A stretch of 64,000 nucleotides of DNA. It comes from MWDV01 sp964634255 (lineage in GTDB: Bacteria; Verrucomicrobiota; Verrucomicrobiia; Limisphaerales; MWDV01). The stretch is taken from the NCBI GenBank assembly GCA_964634255.1, contig CAZWJC010000004.1:13082-77081 (forward strand), read 5' to 3'. This document shows positions 33,850 to 41,536 of the stretch, one piece after another; positions within the stretch are counted from its first letter, which is position 1; each line of letters opens with the position of its first letter. A program made the translations under genes and the position numbers. Below the pieces are notes generated by a model that worked only from the letters and a program-made list of their open reading frames with translations, was not told the DNA's origin and did not search any database.

Positions 33850-35361
33850 ATGTCAGTCGCACGCCAGACAGTTCTCCTTCTCTGCCTCGGCTCGCTCCTG
33901 TCCGCGGTGGCAGCGGAATGGCCGCAATACCGTGGCCCCAACGGTGACGGCGTTGCCCAAGAGCCCATTCTGACCACGTGGCCTGCTTCCGGCCTGCCAG
34001 AACTCTGGCGGAAACCGGTAACGAACGGTTTCAGTTCCTTCGCCATCGCGGTCGGTCGGGCTTACACGCTGGAAACACGTGCCGTTGGCGAAGAAAGCCT
34101 TGAAACGTGCGTGGCATGGGACGCGGTGTCTGGCTCCGAACTGTGGACCACAAACCTCGGCGCCGCGGTGTACGACTATGGCAGCGGCGAGGGCGATGGG
34201 CCGCGCTCCACGCCGTCGGTCGAAGGGGGACGTGTGTTTGTGCTCTCGGCCAACCTCAAGCTCACTTGCCTGAGCGTGACCAATGGCCACGTATTGTGGA
34301 GCCGCGATTTCCTGCAGGAATTCGGCGCGGAAAACATCCCCTGGCAGAATGCCGCGTCACCGCTCCTTGAGGGTGGCTTGGTCTTTCTGAACTGCAACGC
34401 CCCGGATGGAACTCTGGCCGCGCTGCGTCAGAGCGACGGTGCGATCGTTTGGCGAACGAACACGGACGTTTTGACGCACGCCACGCCCGTTGCGGCGAGC
34501 ATTCACGGCGTGCGACAGGTCATCTTCTTTGCGCAGTCCGGTCTGGTTTCTGTTAAGGCTGCGACCGGCGACGTCCTGTGGACGTATCCCTTTCCGTTCA
34601 ACCAAACCTCCGCAGGCGCCTCCCCGGTTGTGTGGGAGGATGTCGTCTATTGTTCCGCGGCTTTCTCGAGTGGCGCGGGCGCGGTGCAGATCACACGAGA
34701 CGGGGACACGTTTACGGCGACCGAGTTGTGGCGCCGACCAGCGCAACTCCGGAACTACTGGAGCACGCCGGTTTGCCTGGGCGGCTATCTCTACGGCTTG
34801 TTCGAATCGCAATCCGGCTCTCACACCAAGACGCTGCGCTGTGTGGATTTGCGGACCGGAGACACCCTGTGGTCCGAGCCCGGTTTCGCCTCCGGCGGGC
34901 TGCTGCTTGTGGACGGCCGTTTGTTAATCCAGACCGAAGGAGGCGAACTCGTGCTGGCTGAAGCCGCCCCGTTCAGCTACCTGGAGTTGGCCCGTTCGCA
35001 GGTGCTCACTGGCAAAAGCTGGAATGTGCCTGCGGTGAGCAACGGCCGCATTTACGCGCGCAGCACGACGGAAGCGGTTTGCCTGAATGCCGCTGTGGTA
35101 CAACCGTCGGCCGGTTTGGTGCAAACGCTCGAATCTCGAGTTGGGGGGCAACTGTGTCTGCGCGTCGCGTCTGCGGACGGCGCACTGATTGAAGCCAACC
35201 GCTTGGATCGCATCCAAATCCTGATGACGACCAACGTGGCGATTGGATTGGAAAGTTGGTCGCCCGTAACGAATAACCCCATTCTCACGAATGGGGTCAT
35301 CGAGGTGGAACTGCTGCCGGTCTTGGGCCAACGCTATTTTGTCGCCTGCGAACAACCTTGA
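33850..35361 (+). CDS. Exported PQQ-type beta-propeller protein (paralogue 2)
   Basis: 503 residues, close paralogue of the protein at 28610: AEWPQYRGPNGDG at the mature start, RSTPSVEGGRVFVLSANLKL, THATPVAASIHGVRQVIF, VSVKAATGDVLWTYPF and GASPVVWEDVVYC all have counterparts there. Signal peptide VLLLCLGSLLSAVAAE. It starts two bases after the FG-GAP stop, so they are co-transcribed. The last 55 residues (ILMTTNV to YFVACEQP) are a diverged copy of the common C-terminal module. The 3' end overlaps the convergent SPFH gene by 28 bases. No quinone-binding residues could be identified, so an enzyme activity is not claimed. Confidence 0.87.
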   Translation: MSVARQTVLLLCLGSLLSAVAAEWPQYRGPNGDGVAQEPILTTWPASGLPELWRKPVTNGFSSFAIAVGRAYTLETRAVGEESLETCVAWDAVSGSELWTTNLGAAVYDYGSGEGDGPRSTPSVEGGRVFVLSANLKLTCLSVTNGHVLWSRDFLQEFGAENIPWQNAASPLLEGGLVFLNCNAPDGTLAALRQSDGAIVWRTNTDVLTHATPVAASIHGVRQVIFFAQSGLVSVKAATGDVLWTYPFPFNQTSAGASPVVWEDVVYCSAAFSSGAGAVQITRDGDTFTATELWRRPAQLRNYWSTPVCLGGYLYGLFESQSGSHTKTLRCVDLRTGDTLWSEPGFASGGLLLVDGRLLIQTEGGELVLAEAAPFSYLELARSQVLTGKSWNVPAVSNGRIYARSTTEAVCLNAAVVQPSAGLVQTLESRVGGQLCLRVASADGALIEANRLDRIQILMTTNVAIGLESWSPVTNNPILTNGVIEVELLPVLGQRYFVACEQP

Positions 35362-36263
35362 CCGCTGGACACCCGCGCCGTTTGCCCCGCCGCCAGCAAC
35401 TCAGCCAGTACGGGACTGCCCGACGGTAGCAGTGTGATGCGCGCTTCGCCTGTGATGATCTTCTGCGTTTCCAGCACGGCGAACAACGCCTCGAAGACCT
35501 CCGAATCCTTGACGATCTTCTGCAACGCCGCTCCGACAACGCGCGGCCGGATGGCGCCGGCCTTGGCAAACTCCACCGCGGCCTGTCGCTCTGCCGTGCT
35601 GGCGATGATACTCACGCGATTCACCCCGTCCTGTTTGATCGCCGCGGTGACCTGACGCAGCCGGTTCACCACTTTGCTTTCGATCTGCTTGATCATCTCG
35701 CGGTCGCGAAAATGCACCTTGCGGATGTACACCGAGCCGAGCTTGTAGCCCCACTCGTGTGACTTGGGTGAAACCTCGGCCCGCACCGTTTGACTCATGG
35801 AGTGCCGGCTGGTGAGCATCTGGTCCAATGGCATGTTGCTCAGGCAACGCACGGTTGAGTTGCTGACGTTGGCGGCCAAGGACCCGCGTGGGTCGGCGTT
35901 CTTGAACAGATAGGAAACCGGATCGCTTATGAACATCTCGTACCAGATGCCGATGCCCATGGGCGCACCCTCTTCGGAGTTGACCGGGTTACTGCGCAGG
36001 TATTCCTGATCCAGGCGCATGTCGAGCACGTAACGCTTGCCCAGCCAGCGCATCACCAGCGCTTTCCACCCGAGCCGGGTGATGAGGAAGTAGAGCCCCG
36101 GTTCGTCGATCGTGGCGACCACCTTACCGAACAGGACATAGACGTGGCATTTCCGTTCCTCGACGACGGTGTAAATGCCGAACACCTGCACCACACCCAG
36201 CAGCGCCGGGACCAGCGTGAGACAGACTACGAACGTGACCACGGCAGCGATGAGGAAGCTCAT
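35334..36263 (-). CDS. SPFH/band-7 membrane protein (HflC/stomatin-like), second of a pair
   Basis: 309 residues. One N-terminal membrane segment (AAVVTFVVCLTLVPALLGVV) is followed by an SPFH domain (IYTVVEERKCHVYVLFGK) and a helical C-terminal region typical of band-7 oligomers (IKQIESKVVNRLRQVTAAIK, STAERQAAVEFAKAGAIRPR). Its ATG overlaps the stop of the upstream SPFH gene by four bases, so the two are probably subunits of one hetero-oligomeric ring, as with HflK/HflC. No FtsH or NfeD partner gene is adjacent. The 3' end overlaps the propeller gene on the other strand. Confidence 0.8.
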   Translation of the reverse strand: MSFLIAAVVTFVVCLTLVPALLGVVQVFGIYTVVEERKCHVYVLFGKVVATIDEPGLYFLITRLGWKALVMRWLGKRYVLDMRLDQEYLRSNPVNSEEGAPMGIGIWYEMFISDPVSYLFKNADPRGSLAANVSNSTVRCLSNMPLDQMLTSRHSMSQTVRAEVSPKSHEWGYKLGSVYIRKVHFRDREMIKQIESKVVNRLRQVTAAIKQDGVNRVSIIASTAERQAAVEFAKAGAIRPRVVGAALQKIVKDSEVFEALFAVLETQKIITGEARITLLPSGSPVLAELLAAGQTARVSSGQGCSQATK

Positions 36264-37249
36264 GGCTTCACCTCCAAGAATACCTGATTGGCCTGATCGA
36301 ACAGCGCCAGCTTCACGTTCCGCACGTAGGCCGGCAGCACGCCCGACCCGCTTTGTTTCAAATCGGTCAACTGATCCGCCAAGCGTTCCAGCGGTTCGGT
36401 TTCCGCCTGCGCCTTGAGGGTTTCGATCTCCACCGCGCGCCTCGACTGCACGATCTTCTGATCGGCCGCCGCTTGTGCGAGGCTGATCTCGGACGACACT
36501 TGGTTGTGCGCGGTGTTGATGGCGGCCAGCGCCGATTCGACTTCGGCGGGTGGATCAATGCCCGTGATCAATGTCGCGTCCAGCACCATTCCGTAGCGCG
36601 CGGCGGAGGTGCGGCATTCGTGGTCCATGTGCTCGTTCAGGTCGCGCAGGTTCTTGCGGAGGTCGTTGATCGAAATGCCGTGCGCGGCGGCAGCGTCCAA
36701 GTCCGCGCCGGGCTCGCCCGGACGCTTGGGCGCTTCAAAGTTCGAGATGCGCTCGCGCAGCACGGAGACGAAGTAACCCATGACGTGCGCGAATGGATTC
36801 TTCACGCCAAACAGGTAGGCGTAGAGGTTGCGCTCGGAAACGCGATAGCGGATCTGCCCAGTCAGGCCGGTGTTGAGCTGGTCCTTCGTTACTGCTTCCA
36901 GAATGGTGCCATCCTGGTTGGCTTCCGGGTTGTCCGGATCGAACGCCATGTTCACGGTTTGCGTGGCGACCGACACCTTGTATACCTGCTCCCACGGCCA
37001 TTTGAAGTACGGTCCACCGGGCGGGATCACTCGCAGCTGCGGCCAGGCGTAGCGCTTGCGCTCATCCTCGTCGAGGCCGTCCGAGATGGGATCGTTCAAT
37101 GTGGTCGTATTGTCAGCGAGACGTTGGGCGCGGCCAAAGCTCGTCTTCACGGCCCGTTCGTTCTGGTTAACGGTGTACAGCCCGGCGAGCAGGTAGCGCA
37201 CGAGAAACCAGGCGGTGAATCCGCAGAGGCAGCCAAGCAGTATCATCAT
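36260..37249 (-). CDS. SPFH/band-7 membrane protein (HflK-like), first of a pair
   Basis: 329 residues. I chose ATG 37249, which has AAAGGA nine bases upstream; a GTG at 37273 would add eight residues. Membrane helix MILLGCLCGFTAWFLVRYLL, then the SPFH domain (YTVNQNERAVKTSFGRAQ, VIPPGGPYFKWPWEQVYKV) and the C-terminal helical part (NTAHNQVSSEISLAQAAADQ, SRRAVEIETLKAQAETEPLE). PGGPYFKWPWE matches the HflK/HflC-type PPG box. It is cytoplasmic-membrane anchored and presumably assembles with the protein encoded just downstream. A role in membrane organisation or protease control is inferred from the family. Confidence 0.82.
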   Translation of the reverse strand: MMILLGCLCGFTAWFLVRYLLAGLYTVNQNERAVKTSFGRAQRLADNTTTLNDPISDGLDEDERKRYAWPQLRVIPPGGPYFKWPWEQVYKVSVATQTVNMAFDPDNPEANQDGTILEAVTKDQLNTGLTGQIRYRVSERNLYAYLFGVKNPFAHVMGYFVSVLRERISNFEAPKRPGEPGADLDAAAAHGISINDLRKNLRDLNEHMDHECRTSAARYGMVLDATLITGIDPPAEVESALAAINTAHNQVSSEISLAQAAADQKIVQSRRAVEIETLKAQAETEPLERLADQLTDLKQSGSGVLPAYVRNVKLALFDQANQVFLEVKP

Positions 37250-37373
37250 AGTCGAGGGTCCTTTCCGCGACACTCCATAGCTGCATCTTCACTTCCCGCC
37301 AAGGAGAATCTGCGGCGTAACCAAAATGTCGCACTGGCGTCCGCGCCGACGAGGCGACGACATCCCACCGTCA

Positions 37374-38564
37374 CTACGGGGCGATCTGCACACGATAGAA
37401 CTCCCGTTCGGTCGCCGGAGTGTTGGTCCAAGAGGTGAGAGTCCCGGCGGAGGGCAGGTTTGACCCGACGACGCTGAACGCAGTCTCAGGGGACGCTGCA
37501 GTCAGGACGTGATACTTAAGGTGCGGCGCGCTCTGCCATTGCAGCACCGAGCGCCCTCCAGGTACTGGGGTGATGGCTGAGAACTCGAAACGGTAACCCT
37601 CGAAGAGCTGCACGGTACCATCCACATTGCCCAAGAGCAGGTCCACCACGCCGTCGTCGTTCCAATCCGCCAAGTCGAGCCGCATCCGGCCGCTGGTGTA
37701 GATCGCGGTCAAACCGCTGACCGTGGGGGATTGAATCGCCACCGGCAACTGCAGGAGCGGCTCAGAATTGTCTCCCGTGTTTCGGCACCAATAGACGCCG
37801 GTGCTCGAACTGCCCACCAAATCTTTCAAGCCGTCGCCGTCCCAGTCGAAGACCCGCACGACCGCGCGCGAGTTCAACGAGAGCGGCGCGCCGCCTGCTT
37901 GGATTTGAACCGGCTCCACCAGCACGGGCAAACCGGCGGCGCTGGTGTTTCGATACCAGAACGCCGCGCCGCCGCCGGTGCCACTGAGCAGGTCCGGAAG
38001 TCCATCTTCGTCCCAGTCGTGAACGTACGGCGTGGCGCGGATGCCGACCGACAGAGTCGCGCCACCGGCGGTCAGCAACACCCCAGCAGCAAGCATCGGG
38101 CTGGCATCCGTGTTGGTGTTGGCGAAGAAATAGACCGTGCCATCCGAGCCTTTGCCAACAAGCAGGTCGCGCCGACCGTCGCGGTTGTAGTCGCACACCC
38201 AAGGTGCGGGCGCGCCGCAGCTTGAGCCCGCGACGACGATGTCCACACCGCCCGCTTGGAGGTTGTAGCTGTTCGTTAGCACCGGCTGGGCATCCGTGCC
38301 GACGTTCAGGAACACCGCGATCTTGTCCGCGTAGCGGTAGCCCACCAGCAAGTCTTTTCGCCCGTCGCCATTCCAATCGGTGACGCAGGGAATGGCCCAG
38401 TCGCCCACATCCATCACCGTCGTTCCGGCGTAGAGGTTGGTCGCCGGTCGCAGTTGGACAGGGTCGGCTCGCAGAGTGGGCAGCGACAAGAACGCGGCCC
38501 CACAAAAGATGGCAATGATGAACTGACGCCTTGCGCCCGTCCCACCTGAAGATTCATTTCGCAT
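37374..38564 (-). CDS. Exported FG-GAP/VCBS-repeat protein
   Basis: 396 residues. Signal peptide QFIIAIFCGAAFLSLPTLRA, then FG-GAP units: VTDWNGDGRKDLLVGYRYAD, CDYNRDGRRDLLVGKGSDG, VHDWDEDGLPDLLSGTGGG, VFDWDGDGLKDLVGSSSTG and LADWNDDGVVDLLLGNVDG. It is related to the split FG-GAP gene at 31295-33847 and serves as reference for the residue at the TGA (Ser in GSSCGAPAP). The C-terminus (HLKYHVLTAASP to REFYRVQIAP) is another copy of the shared C-terminal module. It is a single gene on the minus strand, upstream of the SPFH pair. Confidence 0.88.
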   Translation of the reverse strand: MRNESSGGTGARRQFIIAIFCGAAFLSLPTLRADPVQLRPATNLYAGTTVMDVGDWAIPCVTDWNGDGRKDLLVGYRYADKIAVFLNVGTDAQPVLTNSYNLQAGGVDIVVAGSSCGAPAPWVCDYNRDGRRDLLVGKGSDGTVYFFANTNTDASPMLAAGVLLTAGGATLSVGIRATPYVHDWDEDGLPDLLSGTGGGAAFWYRNTSAAGLPVLVEPVQIQAGGAPLSLNSRAVVRVFDWDGDGLKDLVGSSSTGVYWCRNTGDNSEPLLQLPVAIQSPTVSGLTAIYTSGRMRLDLADWNDDGVVDLLLGNVDGTVQLFEGYRFEFSAITPVPGGRSVLQWQSAPHLKYHVLTAASPETAFSVVGSNLPSAGTLTSWTNTPATEREFYRVQIAP

Positions 38565-38657
38565 GGTCGGCTCCTGATGCTGGTACCGCCGGTTGAGGCG
38601 AGGGTCTGCCGAGCCAGCCGGTTCGTCAAGCGTGCAACCTCGCGTGAAACCTTGCCC

Positions 38658-39944
38658 TCAAATCCCCGCCATCACCTTCGCCGCCGCCTTGACCGTCGTT
38701 TCGATGTCCGCCTCACTGTGTGCCATAGAGAAGAAGCCAGCCTCGAACTGCGAGGGAGCGAGATACACGCCCGCGTCGAGCATGCCGTGGAAGAAGCGCT
38801 TGAAGCGCTCGCGGTCGGACTTCATCGCGTCGGCGAGATTCCAGACCGGTTCGCTGGTGAAGTAGCCGCAGAACATCGAGCCGCAACGGTTGAAGGTCAC
38901 GGGCACGCCAGCGGCCCTAGCGGCGTCGCGCATCCCGGCTTCGAGCACGGCGCCGAGCTGTTCCAGGCGTTCGTAACTCTTGCCCGAAATCAATTCTTCC
39001 AAGTTGGCAATCCCCGTCGCCATCGCCAGCGGATTGCCACTCAGCGTGCCGGCTTGATACACCGGTCCGAGTGGCGCGAGGTAATCCATGATGTCTGCCC
39101 GCCCGCCAAACGCGCCGACCGGCAAGCCGCCACCGATGATCTTGCCGAACGTTGAGAGGTCTGGCGTAATGCCAAAGCGTTCCTGCGCGCCGCCGGGCGC
39201 GAGGCGAAAGCCCGTCATCACTTCGTCGAAAATGAGTAGCGCGCCGTTGGCCGTCGTGATCTCGCGCAGAAACTCCAGCCAGCCGGGCTTGGGCACGAAC
39301 AGACCGGCGTTGCCCGCCACGGGCTCGACGATGATGCACGCGATCTCGTTCTGGTTCGCGGCGAAGGTGGCTTTGAGCGGTTCGGTTTCGTTGTAGGGCA
39401 ACACCAGCGTGTGCTTCGCGAAATCCGCCGGCACGCCGGCGCTGTCCGGATGACCGAAGGTGAGCGCGCCACTGCCGGCTTTGACCAGCAAGGAATCACC
39501 GTGACCATGATAGCAGCCGTCGAACTTGATGATCTTGTCGCGCTTCGTAAAACCGCGCGCCAAGCGGATGGCGCTCATGCAGGCTTCCGTGCCGGAGTTG
39601 GTCATCCGCACCTTTTGCACGCTGGGCACGAGCTGGCAAATCAGCTTCGCCATCGTGAGCTCGGCGGGATTCGGGATGCCGAAGCTGGTGCCGTTGTCCG
39701 CGGCGGCTTTGACGGCGGCGATGACCTTCGGATGCGCGTGGCCGAGGATGGCTGGTCCCCACGTGCCGACGTAGTCGATGTATTCGTTCCCATCCACATC
39801 CCAGATACGGCAACCGCTGGCCTTGTTAACGAAAAACGGCTTGCCACCCACGGCGCGGAAGGCGCGCACGGGCGAGTTCACGCCGCCAGGGATGTAGTTC
39901 AGCGCTTCGGCAAAAAGGGCTTCAGACTTCGCTCGCGAGATCAT
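38658..39944 (-). CDS. hemL: Glutamate-1-semialdehyde 2,1-aminomutase
   Basis: 428 residues, normal length. Family marks: IPGGVNSPVRAFRAVGG at the N-terminus, GTWGPAILGHAHP, MTNSGTEACMSAIRLARGFT, the cofactor Asp in LLIFDEVMTGFR and the PLP Lys in STFGKIIGGGLPVGAFGG. It converts glutamate-1-semialdehyde to 5-aminolevulinate in the C5 route, so the organism makes tetrapyrroles from Glu-tRNA. It is in the cytoplasm. It lies after the porin gene on the same strand but a terminator stands between them. The gene is far from hemG/hemH. Confidence 0.96.
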   Translation of the reverse strand: MISRAKSEALFAEALNYIPGGVNSPVRAFRAVGGKPFFVNKASGCRIWDVDGNEYIDYVGTWGPAILGHAHPKVIAAVKAAADNGTSFGIPNPAELTMAKLICQLVPSVQKVRMTNSGTEACMSAIRLARGFTKRDKIIKFDGCYHGHGDSLLVKAGSGALTFGHPDSAGVPADFAKHTLVLPYNETEPLKATFAANQNEIACIIVEPVAGNAGLFVPKPGWLEFLREITTANGALLIFDEVMTGFRLAPGGAQERFGITPDLSTFGKIIGGGLPVGAFGGRADIMDYLAPLGPVYQAGTLSGNPLAMATGIANLEELISGKSYERLEQLGAVLEAGMRDAARAAGVPVTFNRCGSMFCGYFTSEPVWNLADAMKSDRERFKRFFHGMLDAGVYLAPSQFEAGFFSMAHSEADIETTVKAAAKVMAGI

Positions 39945-40062
39945 GTTGCGAAGTTAGCAACGTGCCGCCGGGGACACAAAGCGGATTCGTGCTCATACCC
40001 GCGGTGCTTGAGCCGGGTTCGGCGTTCCGGGGATTGCGAAAGTGGCGGGAAGGCAGGAAACG

Positions 40063-40098
40063 AAAAACCCCTCCCAGTTTTCCCGAGAGGGGTTTCGA
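40063..40098 (-). terminator. Rho-independent terminator of the porin gene
   Basis: A 9-bp stem (AAACCCCTC at 40065-40073 with GAGGGGTTT at 40087-40095) and a 13-base loop, followed on the minus strand by TTTTTCGTTT. It begins about 16 bases after the porin stop and separates the porin from hemL. Confidence 0.85.
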
Positions 40099-40111
40099 AG
40101 TTCAAGCTCGA

Positions 40112-41302
40112 CTAGAACTTGTAGATGATGTTGCCGGCCAGCATGACGGCATTTTTCCGGCTTCCGTCGTCGGAGGAGAAGTACTCGCCTTCGTCAGCAA
40201 TATCCCAGCGGACTTCGAGACGGCTGATGACATTCTTCCACAGGTCGTACTGCACCGTGCCGGTGAGCGCCCAGGCTTGAACGTTGTCTTTTCCGTTGAG
40301 GCTGAAATTAGGCAACGTGCCCAACTCGCCACGAGCGTGGAGACTCAGCTTCTCGCTAGCTTGGTAGGAAGCATAGACCGCGGCAGCCCAGGCATCGCCC
40401 ACGACGGCGTTCCCGCTATCGCTGTGGTAGTCCAGCACATCCCAAGCGGCACCCACCTTGAAGCCTTCAATGGGCGTGTTGACCGTGCTGCCCACGTACC
40501 AACTGGTCTGGTTTCCGTAACGCGTGATGTTGCCGAATGAGTCGGCTGCGAGAGACGAGCTAAAGCCGTTTACTACGCCGGCATACAGGGTCGAACCCGC
40601 GAGGAAGCCCCAGCTTTCCGGAGCTGTCAACGCTACGGAACCCATGTAGCTCTTGAAGGATTCAGCTTTTGTCGGGAATGCCCGGTCGTTGATGGACGGC
40701 CCGATCGTATTCGCGACGCCAAACGATGCGCTGAAGCAGTCGCAGAAGCGATAGCTCGCCAGCACGCCCGTGTGGGTTTGCGGTTCGATGCTGAAGCCGT
40801 AGGACCTCGTGTAGTTCGGGTTGTTGCCCGATTCCAGCGATTCGTAGCCGATGATCGTGTCGAACACGCCGACCTTGAAGTCGAGCCCGTTGCCAACCGG
40901 TGCGCGCAGGGCCACGTAGGCTTGGCGGATGGCAAAGTCATTGTTCTCGTATCCGACATCGCCGGAGAACGGGCTGCCGGTGGCCAGCATGCTGGCATCT
41001 GGCCCGGCCCACAGGTCCACCTTGTAGCCCGCAGCCCATTCCGACTCGTCCAAGGCCTTGGCGATGGAGATCTGAACCACGTTCAGATTGAATCCGTCGG
41101 CCTTGCCATCGCTAAAAGAGTAGAAGCGTTGGTCCGTTCCCGTCCCAAAGTTCCATTGGGCCGAGGTGTCCACATAACCGCTGATCGTCGTGGCAGACAA
41201 CGCGGTCATCAGCGGGACCGCGCTTTCCTCGGCTTGCGCGGCTGAGGCGAGACTGATCACGCCCACCGCCGCCAACCCTAACGTCCATTGATTAAACTTC
41301 AT
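40112..41302 (-). CDS. Outer-membrane beta-barrel porin (BBP2/OmpL-like family)
   Basis: 396 residues. The ATG at 41302 has an ideal GGAGG six bases upstream and yields a signal peptide (FNQWTLGLAAVGVISLASAAQA); an in-frame start 12 codons earlier is rejected. The mature protein is built of amphipathic strands with the family pieces TTISGYVDTSAQWNFGTG, NDFAIRQAYVALRAPVGNG, VGVFDTIIGYES and the terminal strand VMLAGNIIYKF ending in Phe, as for BAM substrates. The family occurs beside ammonium-transport genes in several phyla (recollection, not checked). An NtrC-type palindrome lies about 75 bases upstream of the start, so nitrogen control is likely. Confidence 0.88.
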   Translation of the reverse strand: MKFNQWTLGLAAVGVISLASAAQAEESAVPLMTALSATTISGYVDTSAQWNFGTGTDQRFYSFSDGKADGFNLNVVQISIAKALDESEWAAGYKVDLWAGPDASMLATGSPFSGDVGYENNDFAIRQAYVALRAPVGNGLDFKVGVFDTIIGYESLESGNNPNYTRSYGFSIEPQTHTGVLASYRFCDCFSASFGVANTIGPSINDRAFPTKAESFKSYMGSVALTAPESWGFLAGSTLYAGVVNGFSSSLAADSFGNITRYGNQTSWYVGSTVNTPIEGFKVGAAWDVLDYHSDSGNAVVGDAWAAAVYASYQASEKLSLHARGELGTLPNFSLNGKDNVQAWALTGTVQYDLWKNVISRLEVRWDIADEGEYFSSDDGSRKNAVMLAGNIIYKF

Positions 41303-41342
41303 TTGGTTCCTCCGTACTTGGTTGGTTTCATTGCGCACCCGC

Positions 41343-41357
41343 GCAACATTTAATCAA
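41343..41357 (-). promoter_or_regulatory. Weak -24/-12-like sequence before the porin
   Basis: TTGATTAAATGTTGC on the minus strand keeps the -12 TTGC and the spacing of sigma-54 promoters but has TG where the invariant -24 GG is expected. It is the best candidate between the NtrC-like box and the ribosome-binding site. Treat as unproven. Confidence 0.2.
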
Positions 41358-41377
41358 GGCGAAAACCCTTCGCCCCG

Positions 41378-41392
41378 GCACCAACATGGTGC
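41378..41392. promoter_or_regulatory. NtrC-type enhancer box upstream of the porin gene
   Basis: GCACCAACATGGTGC is a palindrome (GCACCA, 3 bases, TGGTGC). It matches the classical NtrC (NRI) site seen upstream of enterobacterial glnA, and its 12 fixed bases make a chance hit in 64 kb unlikely. It lies in the intergenic region that can only serve the porin. Confidence 0.65.
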
Positions 41393-41536
41393 ATCGGCTG
41401 AAATCATTAGTGGAACCGCCCTGCAATGACAACTAGTTTTTCCAAGGCCTCCGCCGCCTCTGACCGTCTCCGTCCCCGTTTGCATCATCGCGATTCCCCC
41501 CTTCGGTGGCATGTTTCCCGCGGACCGCCGGCGGGT

